A stretch of DNA of 64,000 bases from Semisulcospira habei (GCA_036245525.1 BTPG01000007.1:121354844-121418843), one strand, 5' to 3'. Numbered from the stretch's first letter, positions 21,380 to 33,214 are shown. Made by a program: numbers and translations. The notes: generated from the letters alone by a model not told the origin.

Positions 21380-22240
21380 ACAAGTTACAAGTTTATTCCA
21401 GTGAGTAAATTAAAATCATGAGCATGTAAACATATATACATATTTACGATAAAATAATTTTAAAAGTAATATTTTAAATGCCGCAAGCATACTCGCGTCG
21501 CTAGTTTCAAAATGGCAGTCAGCGATATGCCTTCGAAAAAAATCAATCAGACGCGCACGGTTGATGCAGGTTTACTTTGCTCCTGAAGTAAGACAGAGAT
21601 TATTTTGGATTTGAACTTTGAAGTACATTTTATCAACGTTATTTCCCCTGGTCTTGAAAACATCCTTTCCCATAGAACTCGGTCTTTGTGGGGTGTGGGG
21701 GAAAGCATATCGAAAGTAAACTCGCTTTGTGCATGTTTTGCATTCTGTCTGCCGACCATCTTCAACATTCTGACAACTTTTTGCCTAAATACAACATGCA
21801 TGTTGTTCGTCTGTTTCCCAGCTAAACGGCTCTGTGATTAGTGGAGACGGGATTTTTAACTGGTCAAGCACGGTCTTATCCGTCTGGTCTTATGCACAAA
21901 CCAGGCAGACTGAAATCCATCTCCGAACCGTTTCCAACTAAATCACCTTGTTCAGCTGAACTAAATTTAGAAATATTTGTTTTGCAACCCATTCAACCAA
22001 TCCGCACTCAAGTACTCACAAGAACTCTTATGATCAAGCTTTATCAGGACTGCATGAGACACAATACAGATAGCAGCCATCTCCATTTTAGTTTTATTTG
22101 TTTATTATTGATTCATTTATGTATTTACTTACATATTTATTTATTATTATCTTTTAATTATGGATGGAAGGAATTCGTTGATGCACATGATCACTAGTGG
22201 TATGGTGGTGGCTACCAAGGAGAGGAAAGGAAAACCTTTT
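21380..22240. other. AT-rich spacer, nothing firm
   Basis: A second minus-strand open stretch (21547-21801) has no recognisable domain. Otherwise unassigned. Confidence 0.35.
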
Positions 22241-22840
22241 ACAACACGCGTACATCTGTGCATGTTCATAATCTATCCTTTACTTAGCATGCATATTCAT
22301 ATGTCCCAGGTAACTCTGACTTATTTTATTTATTTATTATTTAAATTTATTATTTATTTATTTGTTTGTGATGAATGTTTGCACATGCACATCTGCATAC
22401 AAGATGAGAACATAATGTACACATATATGGTAATAAGTGCCATACCACTTGCTCCCCACCCCACATACACACACAAAACCCCCATCAAAAGGCATGCACG
22501 TCTATGCATGTTCATAATCTATCCTTTACTTGGTATTCATATGTCCCAGGTATCTTTGACTTACTTTATTTTATTTATTTATTTAAATTTATTATTTATT
22601 TTTGTTTGTTTGTAATAGAGGTTGTATACATCAGCATAAAAGAAAATATACACATACATTTATGGTAATAGGTGCCATACCGCAAGCTCCCAAACCCACC
22701 CCACCCCACATTCACACACAAAACCGCTTAACACCCACCAAAAGACATGCACATCTGAGCATGTTCATTATCTATCCTTTACTCAGCATTCATATGTCCC
22801 AGGTATCTTTGACTTACTTTATCTTATTTATTAACTGCCA

Positions 22841-22885
22841 TGAGATGGCGTTAGTCGCCTGCTCGGCGTTAAACCCAAAAGACTA
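22841..22885 (+). repeat. SINE tail fragment in tandem array
   Basis: CCATGAGATGGCGTTAGTCG, then CTGCTCGGCGTTAAACCC, the conserved 3' end seen in the SINE at 6953-7114. No tRNA-like head. Confidence 0.7.
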
Positions 22886-23445
22886 TTTAATTTTTGTTTG
22901 TTTGTAATGCAGGTTTTGTACATACACATCACTGAGCAAACAACAAGAAAATATACACATATAGAGATGTTAATAGGTGCCATGCCGCCCGCTGCCAACC
23001 CCACCCCACATACACGCACAAAACCGCAGAACACCCACCAAAAGAAATGCACATCTGTGCATGTTCATAATCTATCTTTTACCTAGCATTCATATGTCTC
23101 AGGTACCTTTGCCTTATTTATTTAAATTATTATTTATTTATTTATTTAAATTTATTTAAATCTGTTAAATAAATTTATTTATTTATTTATTTATTTATTA
23201 TTTATTTTGTAATGTAGGTTTTGTGCATACACATTAGCATACAACATAGGAACATACACAAAATAATATGGCAATAGGCGCCAAACCGCCCGCTCCCAAC
23301 CCCACTCCAGTTATACACACAAAACCGCAGAACACCCACCAAAAGAATGTACATCTGTGCATGTTCATAATCTGTCCTTTACTTAGCATGCATATGTCAT
23401 ATGTCCCAGGTATCTTTGACTTACTGTATCTTATTTATTTAACCA

Positions 23446-23497
23446 CCGTGAGATGGACTTAGTTGCTTGCTTGGCGTTAAACCCAAAATAACTAACT
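23446..23497 (+). repeat. SINE tail fragment in tandem array
   Basis: CCGTGAGATGGACTTAGTTG, then CTTGGCGTTAAACCCAAAAT and AACTAACTA. Same family as the fragment 600 bp upstream. Confidence 0.7.
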
Positions 23498-23799
23498 ATT
23501 TATTTAAATTATTTATTTATTTATTTTTGTTTGTTTGTTTGTAATGTAGGTTTTGCACATACACATCAGCTTACAACATGAGAACATACACATACATGGT
23601 AATAGGTGCCATACTGCCCACTCCCAACCCCACCCCACCCCACATACACACACAAAGCCGCAGAACACCCACCAAAGACATGCACAATTGTATACTGATG
23701 GGCATTAGTGGACTGTATAACCTACATATAGACTTGAGGATAAGATTGTGACTTGTATTGACTGCCTGTATTTTAGCTGCCCACCAACAAATCTCATGT

Positions 23800-23956
23800 G
23801 TACAGTAATCACACTGCACATGCAGCCATCAGTTCTGTGAAAAGTACTGTTGGTCTCATGCACAAGGGTACCAAAACTTTGAGATGAGGCCACACCTGAT
23901 AACAATAGCTAAATTAAAATGCACACGCAGCCACTAGTTCTGTAAACAGCACCTTT
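23800..23956. repeat. Family F-related repeats, left of LINE insertion
   Basis: CACATGCAGCCATCAGTTCT, then CATGCACAAGGGTACC, and a second CACACGCAGCCACTAGTTCT are arms of the family F hairpin (compare 46906-46975). The last unit is interrupted by the LINE. The matching right arm ACCAGTGGCCAAATGCACA resumes at 28019. Confidence 0.7.
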
Positions 23957-24002
23957 GTAAAACAGTCTTCTTCTTCTTGGCTTGACTTCGCGAACGAAGA
24001 TT

Positions 24003-27000
24003 CTATAGGGCTTGCCCACGTCGTCTGCAGGCATTTTCGTGGCTGCGGAGGCCAATCCGGGACAGGCAGGTTCGACCACAGTGGCTGCAGGGGAAGGTCT
24101 GGTCAGGGTTCTGAGTTACGACAACTCTGTTTTTTCTTCTAAGCCGCTTGTCCTTAAGGTTAGCTCTGCGAGAGTCCTCAAAGGAGACGGCTGCCTTGTG
24201 AATGGTGGAGCGCCAGGTGTCACGGTCCGCAGCAAGCGAAGACCACTGGCGGTGGTCGATTTGGCAGGCACTAAGCGACTTCTTGAGACCGTCTTTGTAT
24301 CTCTTCTTTGGTGCCCCTCTGTCTCGGTGTCCAGTGGCGAGCTCGCCGAACAGAGTGATCTTGGGTAGGCGATGATCCTCCATCCTGGAGACGTGCCCCG
24401 CCCAGCGAAGCTGTGTCCGCAGCAGCAAAGCCTCGATGCTCACAGTTTCCGCCTGTTCAAGGACCTCGACGTTGGTGACATAGTCACTCCAGTGAATGCT
24501 GAGGATGGTACGCAGGCAGCGCTGGTGAAAGCGTTCGAGGAGTCGTAGTTGGCTGCGGTAGAGGGCCCAGGACTCGGAACCGTACAGCAGGGTGGTGAGG
24601 ACGACAGCTCTGTACACGCTGATCTTGGTGCCTTTTTTCAGCTGTTGATTGTGCCACACCCGCTTGAATAGTCGACCGAAAGCACTGTTCGCTTTTGCCA
24701 GCCTGTTGTCCAGCTCCTTGTCCAGCTTGGCGTCTGACGTGATGATGCAGCCAAGGTAGGTAAACTGGTGTACAGACTTCAGTTCGGACTCGCCGATGGT
24801 GATGTGGGGAGGGCGATGCTCTTCCTTGGGTGCCGGCTGATGAAGGACCTCTGTCTTTTTCATACTGACCTCAAGTCCAAAGAGCTGCGCAGCATCTGCG
24901 AAGCAGGACGTAATGCGCTGCAAGGCTCTCTCTGTGTGTGCAACGAGGGCAGCGTCATCAGCGAAGAGCAGCTCACGAATCAGTTGGTCTAGGGTTTTCG
25001 TGTGGGCCTGCAGTCGTCTGAGGTTGAACAGGCTGCCATCGAGACGATACCTGATGTACACTGCGTCGTCATCGTCGAGGTCCACTGTGGCCTGCTTCAA
25101 CATCATGCTTAAGAAGATGGTGAAGAGGGTCGGTGCCAGCACGCAGCCTTGCTTCACGCCGTTGCGAATGGGGAATGGTTCTGAGAGGTCACTGTTTAGT
25201 CTGACCTGGCCTTGCTGGTCCTCGTGGAGCTGGACGATCATGTTGAGGAACTTTGGGGGACAACCTAGTCGCTCCAGGATCTGCCGCATACCTTGCCTGC
25301 TCACAGTCAAACGCTTTTGTTAGGTCGACAAACGTTACGTACAGCCCTTTGTTCTGCTCGCGGCACTTCTCCTGAAGCTGTCTCAGCACAAAGACCATAT
25401 CGGTGGTGCTCCTGTTTGCTCTGAAGCCACACTGGCCCTCTGGGAGGTGGTCTACAGCGATGGCAGGTACCAGCCGATTCAGGAGCAACCTTGCGAGAAT
25501 TTTCCCGGCAATGGACAGCAGGGTAATTCCACGATAATTAGAGCAGGCGGACTTCTCTCCTTTGTTCTTGTACAGGGTGATGATGACTGCATCACGGAGA
25601 TCCTTTGGTAGTGTTCCTTTTTCCCAGCAGCAGAGAAAGAGGTCGTGGAGCTTGTTGTGCAGTGCTGGGCCTCCATGTTTCCAGATCTCTGGCGGGATTC
25701 CGTCAATGCCTGCTGCTTTGCCACTCCTCTTGAGCTGGTGGATGACTGTGAGGGTCTCTTCGGCGGTGGGCGGTTCGTCCAATTCAACCTTTAGTGCAAG
25801 GTGTGGGATTTGGAGGATGACTGTTTCTTGAACAGTGCGTTCAGCGCCGAAGAGGTCCTGAAAGTATTCCGACCAGCGGTTCAAGATGGAGGTATTATCT
25901 GTGAGGAGTGCCTGTCCATCAGCGCTTCGCAGGGGACTTTGTACCAGGTGCCTAGGGCCATACACTGCTTTCAGTGCTTCGTAGAAGCCCCTGTTGTCAC
26001 CGTTGTCAGAGCAGAGCTGGGTCCTCTGTGCGAGTCTGGACCACCACTCGTTCAGGAGCTCTCTAAGCTTGAGCTGGAGACTGCTGCAGATGAGGCGGAA
26101 GGCAGACTTCTTCACAGGGCAGGAAGGCTGGGCTAGGTGGGCCTGGTGGGCGGCTCTTTTTTTTGCTAGAAGTTCTTGGATCTCTACATCGTTTTCGTCA
26201 AACCAGTCTTTGTTCCTCTTTCTAGCAAAGCCCAAGACTTCCACAGAGGATTTTACAATAGCAGTTTTCAATTGTTCCCAGAGTGTTTCAGGAGAGGAGT
26301 CTGCTGGATCAACTGTGTCTTTGAGCATGCGCTGTAAATCGACCTGAAGGGCAGCTTTCTTGTCGTCACGTTGAAGGCTGGCAACATCAAGCTTTTTCTT
26401 GGGAGGGCCGCCTTTCTTGGGTTTCAGCTTGAGGCGGAGCCTGAGTTTGCAGCGAACAAGGCGGTGGTCAGTGTGGCACTCTGCGCTGGGCATCACTCTG
26501 GTGAGGAGGACGTCACTGCGGCCCCTCTGACGCACTAGGACATAGTCGATAAGGTGCCAGTGCTTGGAGCGAGGATGCATCCAGGTGGTCTTTCGACTGT
26601 CCTTTTGCTGGAAAGTGGTGTTGGTGATGACAAGTTGCTGCTCTGCACAGAGCTCCAACAGTAGGCGACCATTGTCATTGCAGTTCCCAACGCCATGCTT
26701 GCCGAGGACTCCTTTCCAGGTTTCAGAGTCTTGGCCCACTCTGGCGTTGAAGTCGCCAAGGATGATGACTTTGTCGTCTGCAGGGGTGCTCTGCAGGAGA
26801 CTGCGCAGGTCAGAGTAGAACTTGTCTTTTTCTGCAGGCTCTGCCAGGAGGGTTGGGGAGTACACACTGAGAAGGGTGACGTATTGCTGGTGTCTCAGTG
26901 GGAGGCGCATGGACATGATGCGGTCGGAGTGACCCGTTGGTAGGTTTTCCAACTTAGTCGCAATGGGGGTCTTCACCATGAAGCCCACGCCTGAGAGCCG

Positions 27001-27231
27001 TCTTTCTGATGCAGGCCTGCCTGACCAGTAGAGGGTGTAGCCAGCGCCAAGTTCTTGGAGGCTGCCTTCCTCCGGGAGGCGTACTTCGCTGAGCGCGGCG
27101 ATGTCGATGTTTAACCTCCGCAATTCATGGGCAATGAGGGCGGAGCGACGTTCAGGGCGTCCGCTGTTTGCTGTGTCGAGCATGGTTCGGATGTTCCAGC
27201 ATGCTACGTTGAGTCCGGTCGTGGTCGTCAT
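24003..27231 (-). pseudogene. LINE endonuclease-reverse transcriptase, one frameshift
   Basis: Residues 1-250 give apurinic-type endonuclease motifs: ACWNIRTML, SEVRLPEEG, ILGDFNARVGQD, HLIDYVLV and TDHRLV. Reverse transcriptase motifs follow: KAAGIDGIPPEIW, NYRGITLLSIAGK, VTFVDLTKAFD, NGVKQGCVLAPTLF, LLFADDAALVAH and FTYLGCIITSD. The C-terminus has a Cys-Cys-His cluster (FPCSHCGRTCLSRIGL RSHENAC). Two reading frames overlap at 25189-25310. The break, just after KAFD near 25313, looks like a two-base loss. Otherwise the roughly 1080-codon frame is open. The zinc-knuckle ending is common in RTE-clade LINEs. It would act as an endonuclease and reverse transcriptase in target-primed insertion. 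Confidence 0.93.
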
Positions 27232-27934
27232 GAGAGTGGATCCATTGTTTTTTCTTGTTTTCTGACCGCATGAGAAGATGCCCGTTGACCGCGGCTAGCC
27301 AACTGGGGTTACGAGGGGATGAGCTTTGGTTAGGCCACATTTTCTAGGCCCCTCTCCGTGTGGAGCAAGCAGTGCTGTCCCTAGAGAAGGCTGCTTGGTC
27401 GTTCAGGGTGTGCCGAGTGACGTTGTCATCCCCAGGTCAACATCAGGCGACCAATATCCTGAACCGCCTGCATGCAGGTTTGAGACTGCGGCTTCCAGTG
27501 ACATCTTTCACCTGCCGTTTTGCCCCTTGCCCATCGCTACAGGACTTGGAAAGTTCAGTGTCATAGTCCGTGGGCGTTTCCTAAAGCCTGCGCGGTGGAG
27601 CTTTTTGATGGAGTGCAGTGTGCGCAGTACTGGCCCCACCCTTTAAACCCTTGGTTCGTTTGCCATGGCCTAGCAAGCTGGGACGGTGGCATCGAGGTCC
27701 TCGGGTCGTAGGTTTTATATCAGACTGTCCTTGTCTTAGTCTCTGGCTCAAAAGCCTTCCCCGGAGACACGGGGGCTTTGATGTCAGGGGTTTCCTCCCT
27801 TAGCCTTTCCGCAGCCAAGCGGCCAGGCCTGCAAGGCAGCAGGGGGCTCGTGGGGGCCGGGGGTCGTCTATGTCCCGTGCAGATGTGAACATCTGCCCAC
27901 TGCCCAGACGGTGACACCAGAGGAGAAAAATCCA

Positions 27935-28008
27935 ACGCCGAAACCCGGTATCGAACCTCGCACCTTTGGCATTGGAGGCAGACGCCTTAACCACTGCGCC
28001 ACTTTCCC
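27935..28008 (-). promoter_or_regulatory. tRNA-like sequence with A and B boxes at LINE 5' end
   Basis: The minus strand begins GGGAAAGTGGCGCAGTGG. The A-box match is TGGCGCAGTGG and the B-box match GAGGTTCGATACC lies about 40 bases later, as in tRNA genes of the Leu/Ser kind and in SINE heads. It would be expected to work as an internal RNA polymerase III promoter. It lies directly against the target-site duplication. Confidence 0.8.
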
Positions 28009-28018
28009 GTAAAACAGT

Positions 28019-28210
28019 ACCAGTGGCCAAATGCACACATACATCATGGATGATGCCACCACTGATCACTTCAAACAATTTGCTGCCCAGTACACACTGA
28101 TCAGTGATACCATGAACTAGCCTGCACATGCTGCCATCAGTTCCGTAAATTGTACTGGTGGCCACATGCACATGGGCACCAAACTTAAAGATGAGGCCAC
28201 AACTGCCACC
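28019..28210. repeat. Family F-related repeats, right of LINE insertion
   Basis: ACCAGTGGCCAAATGCACAC, CACATGCTGCCATCAGTTCC and ACTGGTGGCCACATGCACAT are arms of family F, with the linking AAGATGAGGCCACAAC also present at 23880-23895. Confidence 0.7.
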
Positions 28211-28429
28211 TCAAACAAAACGCTACCTATACACACATATCAATGATACAGTCAACCTCCGTGTGCGTTAAGCGGGACAGGCTTACAGTATGGAACTTTA
28301 AATCTTCCAGCGAAATGTCAAAGCCAGAAAGAAGAAAAGATAACAGCAGCAAGTACATGTATTTTATAAATCGCTCAAATAAAACATGAGAACTCTCTCT
28401 TTATGATCTGAGTCACCCGCCATTTGATA

Positions 28430-29745
28430 TCGTCTATCACCATAATGACCCTGACGACGCACTGACTGAGTGGTACAGATTGTTCCTTGGTGCTCTAAAT
28501 AAACATGCTTCATTCAGAGAGAAAAGGGCAAAGAACCCCCAAGTTCCTGCCTGGTTAAGTAAAGAAATCAAGTTTGCCATGCAAGTCAGAAATGAATATA
28601 AACGAAACAACATTTTGCAGCTTCAGTTTCGGAAGCACAGAAACTACGTAAAACACTTAGCAAGAAAAGCTCAGAGATCGCATTTTTATCGTCTTATAGA
28701 CGACAAAAAAAGATATTGTGTCTGTGTGGCGTCTAAAAATACCGCACAATGTACAAAAATATCGTCTGATGTATTCAATCAGCATTTTCTTTCCACTGCT
28801 AGTAAAGTACTTAAGAATACGTCCCCCGCTCATGCATCTGTTGTGTCGGAAAAGTTAAAGACGTTCTGCGCAGAAAGGCTCAGTCCTGACACCTCATTCA
28901 CTGTTCCGCTCTTAACAATTCATGACATCGGGGAGAACATTTTATTATTAAAGAATAAAGGTACGTCTGGCCATGATGGTATTAGTAGCGTTGTCTTAAA
29001 GATGGCCATACCATATATCACTGAGTCACTAACATACATATATATTATAACCTTTGTATTCAACAAGGGAAATTTCCGTCTAGTTTAAAGACAGTTAAGG
29101 TAATCCCACTGCTGAAAACACAAGATCTCACTGATCCTAACACGTTCAGACCTATTTCCCTGTTGTCAACTGTATCCAAACCGCCCGAAAAGCATGTTCA
29201 TACGCACTTTTATCAGTTCCTAGAAAAACACAAGCTCTTACATCCACTACAGTCTAGCTTTCGTCGGAAACACTCATGCCATACAGCACTAATACACTTA
29301 GTTGACAGATGGCTGGCCGCCATTAATAGCGGACAAATGAATGGAGCAGTATTTTTGGACCTGTCAAAAGTCTTTGACCTAGTTAATCATGAGAAAATGA
29401 TTAAAAAACGTGCTGTTTATCAGTTAAGCGTTAGCACCCATGTGTTTCTTACATCATATCTGCACGAGCCTACACCTTACATGAATGTAAATGGAACCAA
29501 CTAAATATAAGGGATGATACAGCACGGGGTACCACAAGGGTCAATTCTTGGCCCATAATTGTTTTCTAATTTTATGAATGATCTTCCTTTACATATATCT
29601 GACCCCAATGTTATTTGCAGCCTCTTTGCTGACGATAGAACACTTGACATTTCATCATCAAATGTAACCTGTATGACTCAGTCACTAAAGAATAACTTGA
29701 ACGATGTATCTGAAGGGTGTAAAAACAATTCCATGATACCGGCGA
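28430..29745 (+). pseudogene. CR1/Jockey-like LINE reverse transcriptase, decayed
   Basis: Successive open segments give VPAWLSKEIKFAMQVRN and FRKHRNYVKHLARKA (linker region), GTSGHDGISSVVLK, TFRPISLLSTVSK, FRRKHSCHTALIHL, AVFLDLSKVFDLVNHEK, a GVPQGSILGP-like motif near 29529-29556 and ICSLFADDRTLDIS. Frame changes at about 29088, 29504 and 29558 and stops show it is dead. The 5' endonuclease is absent and the 3' side ends abruptly near 29745. Confidence 0.88.
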
Positions 29746-31415
29746 GACAGCAGTGCACTGTGGAGTGCAAAGGGCATGTCAGAGCACAGAAGAAGACATA
29801 ACCATCCACTGCAGCCAAGGAAGTTACCAGCTGTAACGTCTCATCGTGCCACTGGACTCTGATTTTTGTGGCCGAGAGGGTGGGGTTGCCCCAGCGCAAC
29901 AGCTTCTCCATCAAAATCTCATTCACGCGCAGGTTTTGTACATGGATGTTCACCAAATCTGTTTCTTCATCCTCTTTTTCTTCTGCATCCGCCAGAAGCC
30001 CTGCGGCGATGGGGAAAGGGCGAACCTACAGGTAGAGGTTTATACTGGGAGTATAGCTCCGAACCTGCACGTAGGCGGCCTGTGGACCAGTGGTCGCTCT
30101 TCCCTGTACCTTGAGCAGCAGGGAAGTTCGGCAGCATCCCAGGCGACTGAGTAGCCCTCTTCAGGACAGCACTGCTCACCCTAGTAAGGGGAGAAAATTA
30201 TAAAAAAAATGTTCCGAACATTGCCTGCCCTACAACAAACCAGTCAGCTTACCGCGGCTGGCGGTTTAACCCTTTGTAACGCACGCAGACTCGCCCCAGT
30301 CGCACGTCATGTACAGACTCTCGCACAACAGACGCATACACCGCCACTGACTCAGTCGGGCGCATTCACGCGGTAAAACTCAACACACTAGCTCTCTTTC
30401 TTCTACGGGCCTTTATATATATATAAAACAACGAAAACACTATCACGATTATGTACAACACCCCTTCTCACTACAAGCATATCAACACTACATACACACG
30501 CACAATGTAAATGCCAGGCTAGGTAATTGTCTCTCACAATCAAACCTGTTTTACTGGTGTTCTGCTTGGTCACGTTCTGTCCTTTCACGTCTAGGCGTGT
30601 AAGTTCTTCGTCGCACTCTTCCGCGTCGTCCCGTTTCTCGTACCGTGGACGTCCTCTTAACTCGCTTTGTAGTGCAGTCCTTGCTGACCCGGGTGTCTCG
30701 GCACCGGTCGCTCACTCCCTGAGTGAAGATATGAAGAGATGACATCACAATAGGTCCCTCGGCGGTAGACTCTGTTGACAGACGTCTCGGCGTCCGTCGC
30801 TCCGCTCTCCCATCCAAGCACTCTGACTAATAAAGGCCTCAATCATAACACTTGCTAAACACACACATATTGGATGATATGAGATACATTACGTAACCTG
30901 GCTGATACAAATAATTCTCACACATTCATTCACACACACACACGTGCTTCATAACCCGAACTACTTTCGTAACACCCCATAACTCTATCACTCTCTTGAA
31001 ACAGACTATAACCTAACACTCGCCATACATTATTTCATACACTGGAAAGACTATACTTAACCACGTACTACCTTCATAACGACTTAGGCATACACACCTC
31101 TCATTCCTTAGTTATCCATCTCGGTAAATAACTACATAGGAAAAACATCGGTTACCTCAACGAATTCCAAACCCACATAACTGAACCAGACCAGTCAACG
31201 CCACACATCCAAATTAACTCCTACTAACGCGTACTATCTTTAACTTAGTAACCATCCATAATAGATACAAAAACATACATTAATTCTAGGTTTCAGAGTC
31301 TTGGAATACGGGCTAGGGAATCTCACGCACGTCTCTCCTTACTGACAGTATAGCCCCGTACTAACTATTTAGACCTCTGATAGACTGAGCTCTCGCATAA
31401 AACTCCCCGTGTAAA
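29746..31415. other. Spacer between LINE pieces, nothing firm
   Basis: Not part of the flanking LINE frames. TATATATATATAAA lies at about 30413-30426 and AATAAAGG at about 30830. These might belong to an unrecognised LTR, but no paired ends were seen. Sequence after 30860 is rich in CACA and ACTA-type words without tandem order. Confidence 0.35.
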
Positions 31416-31915
31416 CCGCTTCCCTATGTTTGCATGTGGCCTCCTGCCTCACGGAATATTTGTCACAAGACAACCCGCTGACAAAACCGTTCCATACAAA
31501 ACCCTCTGTGTGAACCCTATGCGTGAGCATAGAGTTTCATCACACCTTTTATGCGGTCGGAAAAAAAAACAAAGAAAGAAACTTATTCTCGGTACGTGGA
31601 GCGTACGAACCCTGTTGGACAGAGATAAGACGCAGAGACCGCACAGAAGAACAGCCCTCATATCCAGGGAGCTGGCGAGATATAAGATCGACATTTCGGC
31701 TCTTAGTGAAACCAGAAGGATCGATCTGTGAACACAATCGGCGCGAAAAGATAGGAAGTGCCAGAGCTCGCAGAAAGACAGCGTCGACCCTCCCCACAGC
31801 TACATTCCAGTGAACACATTGCCCTCGCAGGTGTGGCTCCAGGATTGGCTTGGCCAGCCACAACCGTACCCACACACAGAAGTCATGCACAATATCGACA
31901 TCTTCGGCTCGATGG
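31415..31915 (+). pseudogene. RTE-like LINE reduced to its two ends
   Basis: The frame 31426-31731 gives the start of an endonuclease domain (KKLILGTWSVRTLLDRDK, RRTALISRELARYKIDISAL SETR). It then runs directly into a C-terminal RTE-type segment in another frame: HNRREKIGSARARRKTAS, then CPRRCGSRIGLASHNRTHT (the zinc-knuckle end). About 2.5-3 kb of the usual centre is missing. A TGA stands where the first Cys of the knuckle is expected. Confidence 0.75.
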
Positions 31916-31949
31916 TTTATCCCAATACCAATACAGTGACGCCAACTTA

Positions 31950-32335
31950 AAAAGGCTGAACTCGCTCCACAGAAGGGCCATAAAACTAATTGTTGACAGA
32001 TCTACAGAAGTCAAAAGTATTGGCGACAAATTCAAACTGTTAGATATCCTGCCACTTGAGCAGCAATTTAGTTACAACAAACTGATACTCGTGTACAAAA
32101 TTACACGCTCGGAAACGCCAACGTATCTCAATTATCTATTTCATTTAGCTCATAGATCTAGTAGAGCACCAGGAAACAATCTGGTAGTGCCCATGCCACG
32201 CCCAGATATTTATAAGACATCCTTGTCTTATTCAGGGGTTAAGTTATGGAACACGATTCCCGCAGACATTAGAGCAGCCTCTTCAGTCAAAACGTTCAGG
32301 ACACAACTGCTGAAATATCTTAGAAGTAGATAAAA
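31950..32335 (+). pseudogene. CR1/Jockey-like LINE, C-terminal end
   Basis: LKRLNSLHRRAIKLIVD, LLDILPLEQQFSYNKLILVY, YKTSLSYSGVKLWNTIPADI and SVKTFRTQLLKYL are the conserved C-terminal blocks of this LINE group. It ends at a stop near 32331. It may belong to the same ancestral element as 28430-29745, but about 250 residues between them are absent. Confidence 0.85.
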
Positions 32336-32517
32336 TACTATTTCAGCTACATGTTACATGTGGTGTGTCATGCCTGGCATACGCGTTGGTATACGCATTG
32401 GTATACGGGTCTGCGGGTCGAACCCTTCTGTTCGTGTGTGTGTCGCTTTCTTTGCTTTTGGTTAGAATTATTCTTCCATTTTCACTTCTGTACATATTAA
32501 CTTTTACTCCGGTGTTT

Positions 32518-32519
32518 GT

Positions 32520-32599
<80 letters not shown>
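32518..32599. repeat. (GT)n microsatellite
   Basis: An almost pure GT run of about 80 bp, some 185 bp after the CR1-like 3' end. Confidence 0.97.
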
Positions 32600-32883
32600 C
32601 CTAGTAGGACAATGAAGTAAAAGAAAGGGTGGGAGGCTGATTTAAATTAACTTAAATCTTTCTATTGCATTTCAGGTTCAGGTAAGGGTAAGTCGCATTG
32701 CGCCCCGGCGGGCTTGTGGGTATGAAACGTAAAATGAACCCACCTTCGTGTATATAAATTCATTCGAGACAGAACCTGATGTAAAGTTTATTTCCATTGA
32801 GTTTTGTATCAACGTCTGCTTGAAAGAAGGAGCATCGGATACATGATGAGACGGAAGGGGGAGGGGGGAGGGATGACGAGCGA

Positions 32884-32955
<72 letters not shown>

Positions 32956-32972
32956 GTGTGTGGGGGGTGGGG
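32884..32972. repeat. (GT)n microsatellite and G-rich tail
   Basis: GT run with one ATGT and one CGTG interruption, followed by GGGGGGTGGGGTGGGGGGG. Confidence 0.97.
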
Positions 32973-33084
32973 TGGGGGGGAGGTGGGAAGGGAGGACGGG
33001 TAAGAAATAAATGTCAATGGAGGACGGAGGTCCCTATGGAGAGCCTATAGAGTCCAGCATAACTTAATTTTGTTGTCGATGAAC

Positions 33085-33214
33085 CTTAGCTCATTCTGCC
33101 CGCGACACACCACAGCAAGATATGGTTTGGCCATGATAGTTCAAGGTTGTAGTGCAGTCCTCAGAGGATAACTCCAAAATGTGGGTATTTCGTACCTCGG
33201 GCACAATGAATTAA
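33085..33214. repeat. Family B element lacking its hairpin
   Basis: Both ends are present (CTCATTCTGCCCGCGACACA and GGGCACAATGAATTAA), but CATGATAGTTCAAGG runs straight into TTGTAGTGCAGTCC. The 43281 copy has about 84 further bases here, the whole palindrome. Confidence 0.88.

Larger units (their letters stand above)
22241..23720. repeat. Tandem array, five to six units of 245-300 bp
   Basis: CATGTTCATAATCTATCC-like blocks recur at about 22262, 22508, 22758, 23059 and 23359. They alternate with ATATGTCCCAGGTATCTTTG, (TTTA)n stretches, TGTAATGTAGGTTTTG and CCAACCCCACCCCACATACA. The unit after 22758 contains a SINE tail at 22841-22885 and another lies at 23446-23497. Unit length varies mainly by the TTTA runs. 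Confidence 0.88.
23967..28008 (-). mobile_element. RTE-like LINE (L3 type), near full length, with tRNA-like 5' head
   Basis: Bounded by the 10-bp direct repeat GTAAAACAGT at 23957-23966 and 28009-28018. On the minus strand it starts with a tRNA-like segment (28008 to about 27935), then about 700 bp without a clear gene. Next comes an endonuclease/reverse transcriptase region (27231 to 24003), then a short tail rich in AAG. The target-site duplication encloses head and body together, so they moved as one unit or were joined during insertion. Confidence 0.88.

Noticed and set aside
15140..26867. Many open frames antisense to LINEs (for example 15140-15796 minus, 24913-25323 plus)
   Set aside because: They shadow conserved reverse-transcriptase or endonuclease frames on the other strand.
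29678..30179. Open frames on both strands after the CR1-like LINE
   Set aside because: No recognisable domain and mutually overlapping; kept as unassigned spacer.
31950..32335. Single CR1-like LINE running from 28430 to 32335 interrupted by one insertion
   Set aside because: About 250 residues between the FADD region and the C-terminal block are absent, so a simple interruption does not restore it.
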